Below the pieces are notes generated by a model. It saw only the letters and a list, made by a program, of their open reading frames with translations, made no database searches and was not told the DNA's origin. Below are positions 8,523-15,875 of a DNA stretch of 46,894 bases, one piece after another. Position 1 is the first letter of the stretch. Every line of letters begins with the position of its first letter. The translations under genes were made by a program, and so were the position numbers. This DNA is from Clostridia bacterium (GTDB lineage: Bacteria; Bacillota; Clostridia; Christensenellales; Aristaeellaceae): NCBI GenBank assembly GCA_017937505.1, contig JAGBDL010000153.1:1-46894 (forward strand), in the 5' to 3' direction.

Positions 8523-8900
8523 ATGACCACCATCACGGTCTATACTTTTGACGGCGGCAGGCTGGGCGGCTTTGAGGCTGCGGGCCATGCGGGCGCCAAA
8601 AGGATACGGGGATACGATCTGGTCTGCTGCGCGGTCTCCGCGCTGACGCAGACCGGCGTGAACGCCCTGTGCTCGGTCGCTGGCGTTGAGCCGAAGGTCG
8701 AGGTGAGGGACGGCTACCTGAGCTGCTTCCTGCCCGAGGGGCTGGACGGGCAGACGCAGGAGCGCGCGCAGATCGTGCTTCGTACGATCATGACAGGACT
8801 GACAGACATTCAGAAAATCTATCCGAGCCTGATTCGGATACAGCAAAAAGAATGGAGGCAAGCAGATGCTTACGATGAATCTTCAGCTCTTCGCTCATAA
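8523..8900 (+). CDS. prp: Ribosomal-processing cysteine protease Prp
   Basis: A 125-residue cysteine protease that removes the N-terminal extension of ribosomal protein L27. The catalytic pair is visible: His in GHAG (residue 22) and Cys in DLVCCAVSA (residue 35, with a second Cys beside it). The final 35 bp overlap the start of rpmA in another frame, so enzyme and substrate are tightly coupled. The substrate extension is intact in the neighbouring L27 gene. The C-terminal tail after [14 protein letters not shown] lies over the rpmA ribosome site. Family assignment is firm. Confidence 0.93.
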   Translation: MTTITVYTFDGGRLGGFEAAGHAGAKRIRGYDLVCCAVSALTQTGVNALCSVAGVEPKVEVRDGYLSCFLPEGLDGQTQERAQIVLRTIMTGLTDIQKIYPSLIRIQQKEWRQADAYDESSALRS

Positions 8901-9150
8901 GAAGGGCACCGGTTCTTCCCATAACGGCCGCGACAGCGAGTCCAAGCGGCTCGGCGCCAAGCGCGCGGACGGCCAGTTCGTTCTGGCGGGCAACATCCTG
9001 TACCGTCAGCGTGGTACGCACATTCATCCCGGCACCAACTGCGGCATCGGCGGCGACGACACCCTGTTCGCCCTGGTGGACGGCGTGGTCCGCTTTGAGC
9101 GCAAGGGCAAGGACAAGACCCAGTGCAGCGTGTACCCGGTCGCGCAGTAA
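8866..9150 (+). CDS. rpmA: 50S ribosomal protein L27 with a Prp-cleavable leader
   Basis: A 94-residue protein placed at the peptidyl transferase centre of the large subunit. It starts [18 protein letters not shown]; the [10 protein letters not shown] junction is the known Prp cleavage motif, so the mature protein should begin at Ala-His-Lys-Lys. [11 protein letters not shown] and the rest match L27. The ATG at 8866 has GGAGG 9 bases before it and lies inside prp. No obg gene follows, unlike many Firmicutes; a terminator closes the operon. Confidence 0.97.
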   Translation: MLTMNLQLFAHKKGTGSSHNGRDSESKRLGAKRADGQFVLAGNILYRQRGTHIHPGTNCGIGGDDTLFALVDGVVRFERKGKDKTQCSVYPVAQ

Positions 9151-9163
9151 ACTGCAAACGATG

Positions 9164-9198
9164 GAGCGTCGCTTCGGCGGCGCTCTGTTTTTGTTTTT
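9164..9198 (+). terminator. Terminator of the rplU-prp-rpmA operon
   Basis: GAGCGTCGC and GCGGCGCTC flank a TTCG tetraloop, followed by TGTTTTTGTTTTT. Confidence 0.85.
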
Positions 9199-9435
9199 GG
9201 GGAAAGAGAAACAGCGGACGGGAAGGCCTGTCCGCTGCTTGATGAGAATGATGTTCTGATTGAAGCTGCTTGAGCGGAATCGCAATGGTCGCCTTCGGCT
9301 CCGCTGCGATTCTTGCGTGGGGCGCTGCAGGCATGGGGGGAAAGACGTTAGGGCTGCCGCCCTAAAACCCGCTCGGGGACATTGTCCCCGAACCCCTTCT
9401 TCGCTTCGCGCCTGAATAAGCTGCTTGGGCGAGAA
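9199..9435. other. Intergenic spacer with two GC-rich palindromes
   Basis: No gene is visible. Two hairpins lie side by side, TTAGGGC-tgcc-GCCCTAA at about 9350 and CGGGGACA-tt-GTCCCCG at about 9374-9392, just downstream of the hydrogenase stop codon (9436, minus strand). Neither has a clear T tail, so they may be 3' stabilising structures or interspersed palindromes. Confidence 0.5.
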
Positions 9436-10854
9436 TTACAGCACCGAGAGGGCGTCGGAGATCGTCTTCTCGAACGCCTCCTGGCCGTACTTGTCTACCT
9501 GCGTCTTGTCCTTCGGGCCGTGGGTGAGGCAGCCGGCGCCGCCGATGCAGCCGCCCTCGCAGGCCATGCCCTCGATGAAGTTGGCGGCGAGCACATTCTT
9601 GCTCTTCTTGAGCAGCGCGACCTTGCACGCCTCGATGCCGTCGCAGACCTCCGGCTTGATCTCAAAGTCGATGTTCTGCTCCTTGAGCGCCTGCACGGCC
9701 GCGTCGGTCACGCCGCCGCTGCGGGCGAAGAGGCGGCCGTAGTAGGACGCGTTGTCCAGCACGTCCTCCTCGAGGTTCTTGATGTCGAACTCACGGCTGT
9801 CAAACAGCGCCTGCAGCTCCTCGAAGGTGAGCACGGAGTCGATGTAGGGGCGAACCTCCTCGCGCTGCATCTCCATCTTCTTGGCCGTGCACGGGCCGAT
9901 GAAGACGATTTTGGCCGTCGGGTCGGTGCGCTTGATGTACTGGCCGATGGCGGCCATCGGGGAGGGATTGTGGGAGATGTACTTCTCCAGCGCCGGGAAG
10001 GCGGACTGGATGTAGCGCACGAAGCCCGGGCAGCAGGAGCTGGTCACAAAGCCCTTCTCTGCGATCTCCTTGGACTCCCACATGGCGACCATGTCCGCGC
10101 CCAGCGCCGCCTCGACGACCGCATGGAAGCCGATCTTCTTGAGGCCGGTGATGACCTGGCCGAGCTTGGCATAGGTGAACTGGCTGGCGATGGACGGGGC
10201 GACGACGGCGTAAACCTTGTAGTTCTTGCCGAAGTCGCTGCCCTTGAGGATGTCGATCACGTCCACGATGAAGGACTTGTCCATGATCGCGCCGAACGGG
10301 CACTGGTACACGCACGCGCCGCAGGAGATGCACTTCTCGTTGTCGATGGCGGCGGCGCCGTCCGGGTTGATGGAGATGGCCTTCACCTTGCAGGCGTTCT
10401 GGCAGGGACGGGTGCGGTGCGCGATGGCGGCATACGGGCAGACCTTGGCGCACTGGCCGCACTCGACGCACTTGCTCTTGTCGATGTGGGCGACGTGGTT
10501 GTGGTCAAAGGTGATCGCGCCGCGCTTGCAGACGTCCTCACAGCGGTGCGCCAGGCAGCCGCGGCAGGAGTCGGTCACCTCGTAGCCGGCAGCGGGGCAC
10601 TCGTCGCAGGCGATCTCGATGACCTCGACGACGTTGCCGTTGTGCTTGTCGCCGCCCATGGCGAGCTTGACGCGCTCGGCGAGGATGGCGCGCTCCTTGA
10701 ACACGCAGCAGCGCATGGTCGGCGTCTTTCCGGGAACGATGATCTTGGGAATATTCAGTACGTTTTCAAGCAGCGTGTCGTTCCACGCGTCGCGAGCGAC
10801 CTCGCGCAGCACCTTGTACTTGAGGTACTGCACCTTGGTATCGAATTTTCTCAT
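9436..10854 (-). CDS. [FeFe]-hydrogenase, group-B-like, with N-terminal ferredoxin clusters
   Basis: A 472-residue iron-sulfur protein. The N-terminal 190 residues hold several Cys clusters, including CVECGQCAKVC and CISCGACVYQC, each typical of a [4Fe-4S] site. The H-cluster domain shows the three signatures: TSSCCPG (residues 271-277), GPCTAKKMEM (Cys about 322) and EGMACEGGCIGGAG (Cys 432 and 436), which supply the four ligands. It should exchange electrons between ferredoxin-like carriers and protons/H2 in the cytoplasm; GPC instead of MPC fits group B rather than the catalytic group A. ATG at 10854 follows AAGGAGTGAGG. It is the last gene of a five-gene minus-strand cluster with the phosphatase and sensory hydrogenase, so its activity may be tied to that signalling set. 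Confidence 0.85.
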   Translation of the reverse strand: MRKFDTKVQYLKYKVLREVARDAWNDTLLENVLNIPKIIVPGKTPTMRCCVFKERAILAERVKLAMGGDKHNGNVVEVIEIACDECPAAGYEVTDSCRGCLAHRCEDVCKRGAITFDHNHVAHIDKSKCVECGQCAKVCPYAAIAHRTRPCQNACKVKAISINPDGAAAIDNEKCISCGACVYQCPFGAIMDKSFIVDVIDILKGSDFGKNYKVYAVVAPSIASQFTYAKLGQVITGLKKIGFHAVVEAALGADMVAMWESKEIAEKGFVTSSCCPGFVRYIQSAFPALEKYISHNPSPMAAIGQYIKRTDPTAKIVFIGPCTAKKMEMQREEVRPYIDSVLTFEELQALFDSREFDIKNLEEDVLDNASYYGRLFARSGGVTDAAVQALKEQNIDFEIKPEVCDGIEACKVALLKKSKNVLAANFIEGMACEGGCIGGAGCLTHGPKDKTQVDKYGQEAFEKTISDALSVL

Positions 10855-10868
10855 GGGTTCCTCACTCC

Positions 10869-12041
10869 TTAGAAGTAGCTGACCTTGATGTGCTTGCCCA
10901 TTTTCTTGAGGCAATCGCTGAGCTCCTTGACCAGGTTCATCTTGATGTTGAAGTTGATCGGCAGGTCTGGGTTCTGATGCGCGGGGTTGACCGCGCGGCC
11001 CACGAAGAAGGTGATGTCCGTGGCTTCCTCAAAGAGCAGGCGGGCGATCAGCGAGGCGCCGTCGCGCTTCATGCTCCATTCGGCGTATTCCGTGTTGGCT
11101 TCGATGTAGTCCTTGGCGTACTCCACGACGCGGTTGATCGTGATGACGCCCTCGGTCACCAGATCCACGCCCTCGATCTCGGCGATGGGCGGGATGTCGC
11201 TGCGCTCGAAGGACAGCGTCGCCTTGAGCGGCTTGCCCAGGTACTTGGCGGCGATGGAGGACGTGGTGCCGCCGCAGACGATGTGCTTGCCCTCCTTGGA
11301 GAAGAACAGGTTCATCATGCGGTCGCAGTCGTCGCGGTTGCTCGGCGGGCCGAAGAGCAGGTTCATCGGCACGCGCTTGCGGATGCGCACGATGCAGGCG
11401 GTGGCGTCGTCGCCGGGCTTGCCGCCGTAGAGCTTGTTGACCTCGTCGATGAGGATGGTGGAGAGCGTCTTGGCGGTGTAGCCGGCCACACAGATGGTCT
11501 CCATGAAGGCGGCGATGTCCTCGCGCTTCCAGCCGAAGTTGTAGCTCATGCCGATGCCCGCGTGCGGACAGCCGTCGCTCATGGCGATGAACAGGTCGTT
11601 TTCCTGAAGCTTGATGACGGACTTGAAGATCTTCTTGCCGCCAATGGTCATCTCGGTCCGCGGGTACTCGAAGTTCTTCTCATCGCGGATGAGGATGACC
11701 TGCGGGTTGTCGTACTGGATGAGCTCGGCGGTCTCGTTGTTGCGAAGGTGGATGATGGTGAAGGTGGAATAGGCGACGCCGCGGACGGAGCACACCGGCA
11801 GCGTGGCGGCGATGGCGGAGACGCACTCCTCGATGGGCAGGCCCGCGGCCAGCATCGTGGAGATGATCTTGGAGGTGAGCGTAGAGAGGATGCTCGCCTT
11901 TACGCCGCTGCCCAGGCCGTCCGCCAGGACGATGACGGTGGAGCCGTCGCCCTGCTCCACGATGTCCACGTGGTCGCCGCACAGCTGCTCGCCGACGTGG
12001 TTGATACTCTTGTATCCGATATCCGCACAAAGATCATTCAT
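10869..12041 (-). CDS. SpoIIE/PP2C-type serine phosphatase of the hydrogenase locus
   Basis: A 390-residue protein whose first 220 residues form a PP2C/SpoIIE phosphatase domain: GDHVD near residue 22, VLADGLGSG (residues 38-46), AMSDGCPHAG (Asp 156) and GDDATA (210-215) provide the metal-binding aspartates. The last 170 residues are a separate domain that I do not recognise. Such phosphatases are known companions of PAS-containing sensory [FeFe]-hydrogenases, where they are thought to relay a hydrogen or redox signal. The ATG overlaps the end of the sensory hydrogenase gene by 8 bp, and the stop lies 14 bp before the next gene, so the cluster is one operon. Confidence 0.87.
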   Translation of the reverse strand: MNDLCADIGYKSINHVGEQLCGDHVDIVEQGDGSTVIVLADGLGSGVKASILSTLTSKIISTMLAAGLPIEECVSAIAATLPVCSVRGVAYSTFTIIHLRNNETAELIQYDNPQVILIRDEKNFEYPRTEMTIGGKKIFKSVIKLQENDLFIAMSDGCPHAGIGMSYNFGWKREDIAAFMETICVAGYTAKTLSTILIDEVNKLYGGKPGDDATACIVRIRKRVPMNLLFGPPSNRDDCDRMMNLFFSKEGKHIVCGGTTSSIAAKYLGKPLKATLSFERSDIPPIAEIEGVDLVTEGVITINRVVEYAKDYIEANTEYAEWSMKRDGASLIARLLFEEATDITFFVGRAVNPAHQNPDLPINFNIKMNLVKELSDCLKKMGKHIKVSYF

Positions 12042-13710
12042 TCGAGATGGACTCCTTCAGCTTGGACAGGGCGATCTTGGTTTCAGCGGCGGTCTCGCCC
12101 AGCAGGGACGCGATCTCCTGTACGATGCGCATCTGCTTGTCAACGACCTTGTCGGCGACCTCGATGGTCTGGTGGCTGATGCTCTCCTTCTTCTCGCGCT
12201 CGCGCTCCTCCTGCGTCACGTCGCGCATGATGCAGATGAGCAGGCGGCTCTCCTTGTCGTGGATGACCGTCTCCTCGACGTAGCGCTTGTACTCGACCAG
12301 GTATTCGCGCTGCTCGAGGATGCCCATGCGGGACTCGAGCGCGTTCATGAAGATCATCGGGTCGAGGATGCGCACGACCGGCTCGCCCATCACGTCGCTG
12401 GCGTTGCGGATGTTGAGGATCTTGCGCGCGGCGGCGTTGATCTGCTGCACCTCCAGGTCCTCGTTGAGCACGATGATGCCGTTGGGCGTGTTCTTGACGA
12501 TGGTGTCCGAGAAGCTCTCCGCCTTGTCCTTGAGGTAGGGCAGGCACATGGAGGCCTCCGCCTTGCCCTGATAGATGGCGATGGCCTTCTCGCGGCAGGT
12601 GTTGTAGCCGCAGGAGCCGCAGTTGAGCTCCTGGCTCGGGCGGAACTTGCCCATCTGGCGCAGGATGGCGGAAATCTCCGTCTCGCTGGGCATTTTCGCC
12701 TCCGGCTGAATCGGGGAGAAGCTCTTGCGCAGGTGCATGAGATCCGGCTGCGGCACGTCAAAGTCCTTCGTGCCGGCGTAGCTGGAGACGGCCACATAGT
12801 CCTTGACCGGGTTCTTGTGGTACTTCTCCATGACGGGGCCGCTGACGCAGCCGCCGGCGCAGGCGTTCATCTCGATGAAGCAGTGGTGGATCTTGCCGCT
12901 CTCGATATCCTTGAGCGCCTCGATGCAGTTGCTTACGCCGTCGACGGACAGGTAGGTGAAACCGGGGGCGTCCTGGCGCATGGTCTTGAGCACGCCGCCG
13001 GTGACGGGGAAGAAGCGCGCGAGGCTCTCCTCCTGCGCGTCGACCTCGTGCTCCAGCTCGATGCCCTCCTTATTGAGCCAGTTGGTCAGCTCCTCGAAGG
13101 TGAGCACGGCGTCGGTCAGGCCCTTGTAGTGATCGGCCTCGTCCTTTTTCGCGACGCACGGGCCGATGAACACGGTCTTGGCGTTCGGGATGCGGCGCTT
13201 GATGTCCTGGCAGTGCGCCAGCATGGGGGAGAGCACGTCCGCCAGATACGGCAGCGCGCCGGGGAAATACTTCTGAATCAGCAGGTTGGCGGAGTGGCAG
13301 CAGGAGGAGATGATGACGTCCTTGTGATCCTCGGCGAGCATGCGCTCGTACTCGGTCTTCACGATCGTCGCGCCGATGGCGGTCTCCTCCACGTCGGCAA
13401 AGCCGAGCTTTTTGAGCGCCCTGCGCATCGCGCCGATGCCCACGCCCTCGTAATTGGCGATGAAGGACGGCGCGAGGGAGACGATGACGGGATCCTCGCC
13501 CTGCAGCATGACCTTCACCTTCTCGGTGTCGTCCACGATCTGCTTGGCGTTCTGCGGGCAGACGACGAAGCAGTGGCCGCAGAGGATGCACTCGTTATCG
13601 ATGATGTGCGCCTGATTGCCGGAGAAGCGGATGGACTTGACCGGGCAGTGGCGGATGCACTTGTAGCAGTTTTTGCAGTTGGATTTTTTCAGCGTGAGAA
13701 AGCTGGCCAT
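12034..13710 (-). CDS. Sensory [FeFe]-hydrogenase-like protein with a PAS domain (HydS type)
   Basis: A 558-residue protein. Order: two [4Fe-4S] motifs (CKNCYKCIRHC at 12-22; CILCGHCFVVC at 41-51), an H-cluster domain with SSCCHS (135-140), GPCVAKKDEAD (Cys about 185) and MNACAGGCVSGP (Cys 284, 288), an extra Fe-S motif CGSCGYNTC plus a later Cys (364-389), a PAS domain (about 400-515) and a coiled-coil-like tail. This arrangement is known from sensory hydrogenases of groups C/D, thought to detect H2 or redox state and signal through a partner kinase or phosphatase. All four H-cluster cysteines remain, but the canonical TSCCP reads SSCCHS, which suggests altered catalysis. It sits between the ferredoxins and the PP2C gene. 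Confidence 0.87.
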   Translation of the reverse strand: MASFLTLKKSNCKNCYKCIRHCPVKSIRFSGNQAHIIDNECILCGHCFVVCPQNAKQIVDDTEKVKVMLQGEDPVIVSLAPSFIANYEGVGIGAMRRALKKLGFADVEETAIGATIVKTEYERMLAEDHKDVIISSCCHSANLLIQKYFPGALPYLADVLSPMLAHCQDIKRRIPNAKTVFIGPCVAKKDEADHYKGLTDAVLTFEELTNWLNKEGIELEHEVDAQEESLARFFPVTGGVLKTMRQDAPGFTYLSVDGVSNCIEALKDIESGKIHHCFIEMNACAGGCVSGPVMEKYHKNPVKDYVAVSSYAGTKDFDVPQPDLMHLRKSFSPIQPEAKMPSETEISAILRQMGKFRPSQELNCGSCGYNTCREKAIAIYQGKAEASMCLPYLKDKAESFSDTIVKNTPNGIIVLNEDLEVQQINAAARKILNIRNASDVMGEPVVRILDPMIFMNALESRMGILEQREYLVEYKRYVEETVIHDKESRLLICIMRDVTQEEREREKKESISHQTIEVADKVVDKQMRIVQEIASLLGETAAETKIALSKLKESISNE

Positions 13711-13722
13711 GGCAATCCTCTC

Positions 13723-13968
13723 TTACAGTTTTTTGAGTACGTTTTCGTTCCAGAACGTCTGGAAGCCCTCGCGGGTGACGCCGGTGTAAACCTCGTCGTC
13801 GACCTGGATGGTGACGCCGATGCGGTTGCATTGGCCTGTGCAGAAGCTGCCGGCCAGGGTGATCTCGTTTTCAAGATGGCCCTCCTCCACGGCCTTCTGC
13901 ATGAGCTGCACGATGTCCGCGGAGCCCTTGAGGTGGCAGGAGGAGCCGACGCAAATCTGGATGATCAT
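13723..13968 (-). CDS. Thioredoxin-like [2Fe-2S] ferredoxin, second of a pair
   Basis: An 81-residue protein with the four-cysteine pattern of thioredoxin-fold ferredoxins related to NuoE/HndA: CVGSSC (C6, C11) and CTGQC about 32 residues later. It probably feeds electrons to or from the neighbouring hydrogenases. It lies 6 bp after its paralogue and 12 bp before the sensory hydrogenase. Similarity to the 79-residue neighbour, including G-SSCH-KGS, points to tandem duplication. Confidence 0.85.
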   Translation of the reverse strand: MIIQICVGSSCHLKGSADIVQLMQKAVEEGHLENEITLAGSFCTGQCNRIGVTIQVDDEVYTGVTREGFQTFWNENVLKKL

Positions 13969-13974
13969 GGCCCG

Positions 13975-14214
13975 TCACACTTTCGCGAGCACCTGCTCGG
14001 CAAAGAAGGCATCCACATTGTCCGGCGAGACGGAATGCAGCACGTCGTCCACGGTGACGCACACGCCCTTCTGGCAGTTGCTCAGGCAGAAGGTGCCGGC
14101 GAGCTGGACCTTGTCCTCCAGGCCGTTCTGGCTGATGAGCTGCTGGAGCGCGCGCACGACCTGATGGGAGCCCTTCACATGGCAGGAGGAGCCGATACAA
14201 ACGGTAATCTTCAT
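13975..14214 (-). CDS. Thioredoxin-like [2Fe-2S] ferredoxin, first of a pair
   Basis: A 79-residue protein, first gene of the hydrogenase operon. CIGSSCHVKGS and CLSNC carry the four cluster ligands at the spacing of thioredoxin-like ferredoxins. It is preceded by GGAGTGTTTTT and a leader of about 110 bases from the candidate promoter at 14327. Paralogue of the next gene. It lacks NuoF-type flavoprotein partners here, so the electron source must lie elsewhere. Confidence 0.85.
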   Translation of the reverse strand: MKITVCIGSSCHVKGSHQVVRALQQLISQNGLEDKVQLAGTFCLSNCQKGVCVTVDDVLHSVSPDNVDAFFAEQVLAKV

Positions 14215-14326
14215 AAAAACACTCCTTCATTGATCCGTAAAGCTGAGAAGATGAAAAAGGCAATAAATTAACAAGAACTGAACACACATGGGCAAAATGA
14301 GACGCTGCTCATCAAGAACTGTATAT

Positions 14327-14355
14327 ATTATATCATTTACGGGAATTCTTGAAAA
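14327..14355 (-). promoter_or_regulatory. Candidate promoter of the hydrogenase-phosphatase operon
   Basis: On the minus strand: TTTTCA, 17 bp, TATAAT, in an AT-rich stretch upstream of the first ferredoxin gene. Confidence 0.55.
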
Positions 14356-14420
14356 TGGGAATCGTCAATAAATATGCAAGCCCGGTTTGTTTATCCGGCA
14401 TAAAAACCCGGCGCGCAAGG

Positions 14421-14452
14421 AAAAAACGCCGCACGGCACAGCCGGGCGGCGG
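14421..14452 (-). terminator. Terminator of the ribU operon
   Basis: On the minus strand CGCCGC and GCGGCG enclose a 13-base loop and precede six T, just after the stop of the flavin-binding protein gene. Confidence 0.8.
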
Positions 14453-14463
14453 AAAACAGCGCG

Positions 14464-14949
14464 TTATTTCTGGTCGTAGGGCTTGACCTCGACGCTTCTT
14501 TTGTCGAAATCGATGAAGATCTGGAAGGCGTAGTTGTCCTCGCAGGTGTCCCAGATTTCGACAAACCGGGGCGTGACCTCGATGATGATCTCGGTGTCCT
14601 CGTGGGAGTAGCGGTTGTAGCTGCCCCAGAGGTACTTCTCGTAGAGCTTTTCAAACCGGCGGTCCGGCTCGTCGATGACCAGGCCCTTGCTTTGCGCCGT
14701 GCCCTCGACCTGGATGCCGCTCCAGCACAGGGCGACGTTCGGGTTTTCAAACAGCTGCTGCGTCTTGCGGAAGTTCTTGTCGGTCTTGAACCAGATCTTC
14801 CGGTCGTAGAACAGGCAGCTGACGTTGCGCACCATGACATAGTCGTTCACGGAGCTGGCCAGCGCCATGATCTTGGAATCGCCCAGCTTGTCGAACATGA
14901 TTTCGACCGCCTGGTCGAAGGTGAGGTTTTTGTCTGCGCTGAATTTCAT
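14464..14949 (-). CDS. Pyridoxamine 5'-phosphate oxidase-like flavin-binding protein
   Basis: A 161-residue split-barrel protein of the pyridoxamine 5'-phosphate oxidase-like superfamily, which binds FMN or F420. Seen: an N-terminal helix (FDQAVEIMFDKLGDSKIMALASS), then VRNVSCLFYDRKIWFKTDKNFRKTQQLFENPNVALCW, the usual strand pattern of the barrel. The enzymatic role is not known. It lies 21 bp downstream of ribU and shares its FMN riboswitch, which supports FMN as the ligand. A good ribosome site (GGAGG) precedes ATG 14949. Confidence 0.8.
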   Translation of the reverse strand: MKFSADKNLTFDQAVEIMFDKLGDSKIMALASSVNDYVMVRNVSCLFYDRKIWFKTDKNFRKTQQLFENPNVALCWSGIQVEGTAQSKGLVIDEPDRRFEKLYEKYLWGSYNRYSHEDTEIIIEVTPRFVEIWDTCEDNYAFQIFIDFDKRSVEVKPYDQK

Positions 14950-14970
14950 GAAAATGGCCTCCTGATAGCA

Positions 14971-15573
14971 TTACTGGATGAGTTTTTTGAGCGGGACGCT
15001 GATCTTCTTGTACACGAGCATGGCGATCAGCGAGATGACCGTCATGGAGATCACATTGAAGGGGATGATGGAGAAGGCCACCATGGTCGGCAGGTCGTGA
15101 ATCCAGGGGTTGACCGCGGTGCACATGCTGATGATGGCCGCCCAGTCCATGCCGTAGAGCTTGATATAGAACGGGAAAATCAGATAGACGTTGGTGAGAA
15201 TCGCCGTGCACACGCCCACGACGGTGCCGATGACCAGGCCGATCGCCGCGCCGCGGCGGGTCTTGTGGCGGCGGTAATAGATCACGGAGGGCAGCACATA
15301 CGCGCAGCTGAGCAGGAACTTTTGCAGCTCTCCGGTGAGCATGCTGCTGGTGCCCTTGAACACGAGCTTGAGCAGGATCTTCACCGCGATGATCTGCACC
15401 GCGCCGATCGGGCCGAGAATGTAGCCGCCGATGAGCTCGGGCAGATAGGAGAAGTCGAAATCGGCAAACGGGGAGAGGAAGGGCACCGAGAAGCTGAAGT
15501 ACATGAGGACAAAGGCGACGGCGCCCATCATGGCGGCCATGGTCAGACGGCGGATTTGGGTTCTGCTTTTCAT
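14971..15573 (-). CDS. ribU: Riboflavin ECF transporter substrate-binding protein RibU
   Basis: A 200-residue integral membrane protein of the ECF S-component class with about six hydrophobic segments. It captures riboflavin outside the cell and delivers it through a shared energising module (EcfA-EcfA'-EcfT, not in this window). The N-terminal RRLTMAAMMGAVAFVLMYF and the ELIGGYILGPIGA segment are typical. ATG at 15573 was chosen because AGGAGG lies 8 bases before it and the region upstream is the riboswitch. The FMN riboswitch gives independent support for the substrate. Confidence 0.92.
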   Translation of the reverse strand: MKSRTQIRRLTMAAMMGAVAFVLMYFSFSVPFLSPFADFDFSYLPELIGGYILGPIGAVQIIAVKILLKLVFKGTSSMLTGELQKFLLSCAYVLPSVIYYRRHKTRRGAAIGLVIGTVVGVCTAILTNVYLIFPFYIKLYGMDWAAIISMCTAVNPWIHDLPTMVAFSIIPFNVISMTVISLIAMLVYKKISVPLKKLIQ

Positions 15574-15588
15574 AGGACATCCTCCTAA

Positions 15589-15630
15589 ATAAAAATTTCC
15601 TGAAGCCAAAAGATGCTGGCCTCAGGAAAT
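15589..15630 (-). terminator. Expression-platform terminator of the FMN riboswitch
   Basis: Minus strand: CCTGAGGCCAGCATCTTTTG pairs with GGCTTCAGG and is followed by AAATTTTTATTT, 20 bp before the ribU ribosome site. FMN binding is expected to favour this terminator. Confidence 0.75.
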
Positions 15631-15675
15631 TTCCTATCACGGCAGGCGCCGACGCGCCCGCTGCGCAGGAGGAAT

Positions 15676-15789
15676 TGTCTTTTCTCATCCGGACTGTACC
15701 GTCGGTTCTGGAATCGCACCAGATCGGCCTCCCAAGGGAGGTTCATGGACTCTACCATCGGTCGGGATTTGCACCCTGCCCCAAAGACC
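15676..15789 (-). promoter_or_regulatory. FMN riboswitch (RFN element)
   Basis: The minus strand carries the conserved RFN blocks in order: GGGGCAGGGTG, AATCCCGACCGATGGTA, GAGTCCATGAACC, CCTTGGGAGG, GGTGCGATTCCAGAACCGA and CGGTACAGTCCGGATGAG, closing with GACAATT. It senses FMN and controls ribU and the flavin-binding gene behind it. Confidence 0.95.
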
Positions 15790-15812
15790 ATTCAGTTTTA
15801 ACTTCGCTGCCT

Positions 15813-15841
15813 ATTGTAGGCCATTGGGAGAGCTTTGTCAA
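15813..15841 (-). promoter_or_regulatory. Sigma-A promoter of the ribU operon
   Basis: Minus strand: TTGACA, 17 bp, TACAAT. It starts the riboswitch transcript about 25 bp before the aptamer. Confidence 0.85.
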
Positions 15842-15875
15842 TGGGGCGGGCGCAATTTGCGCTGGATTTCTGCGC

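Noticed and set aside
9382..10872. A 496-codon plus-strand open frame opposite the group-B-like hydrogenase
   Set aside because: Antisense shadow of a gene with conserved cluster motifs on the other strand.
11803..14271. An 822-codon plus-strand open frame opposite the hydrogenase operon
   Set aside because: It runs antisense through four clear genes; the His/Ala/Leu/Val-rich composition is that of a mirror frame in GC-rich DNA.
14230..14275. A Rex-type operator before the hydrogenase operon (TTGTTAAT on the minus strand)
   Set aside because: Only one half-site is present; the second arm of the palindrome is missing.
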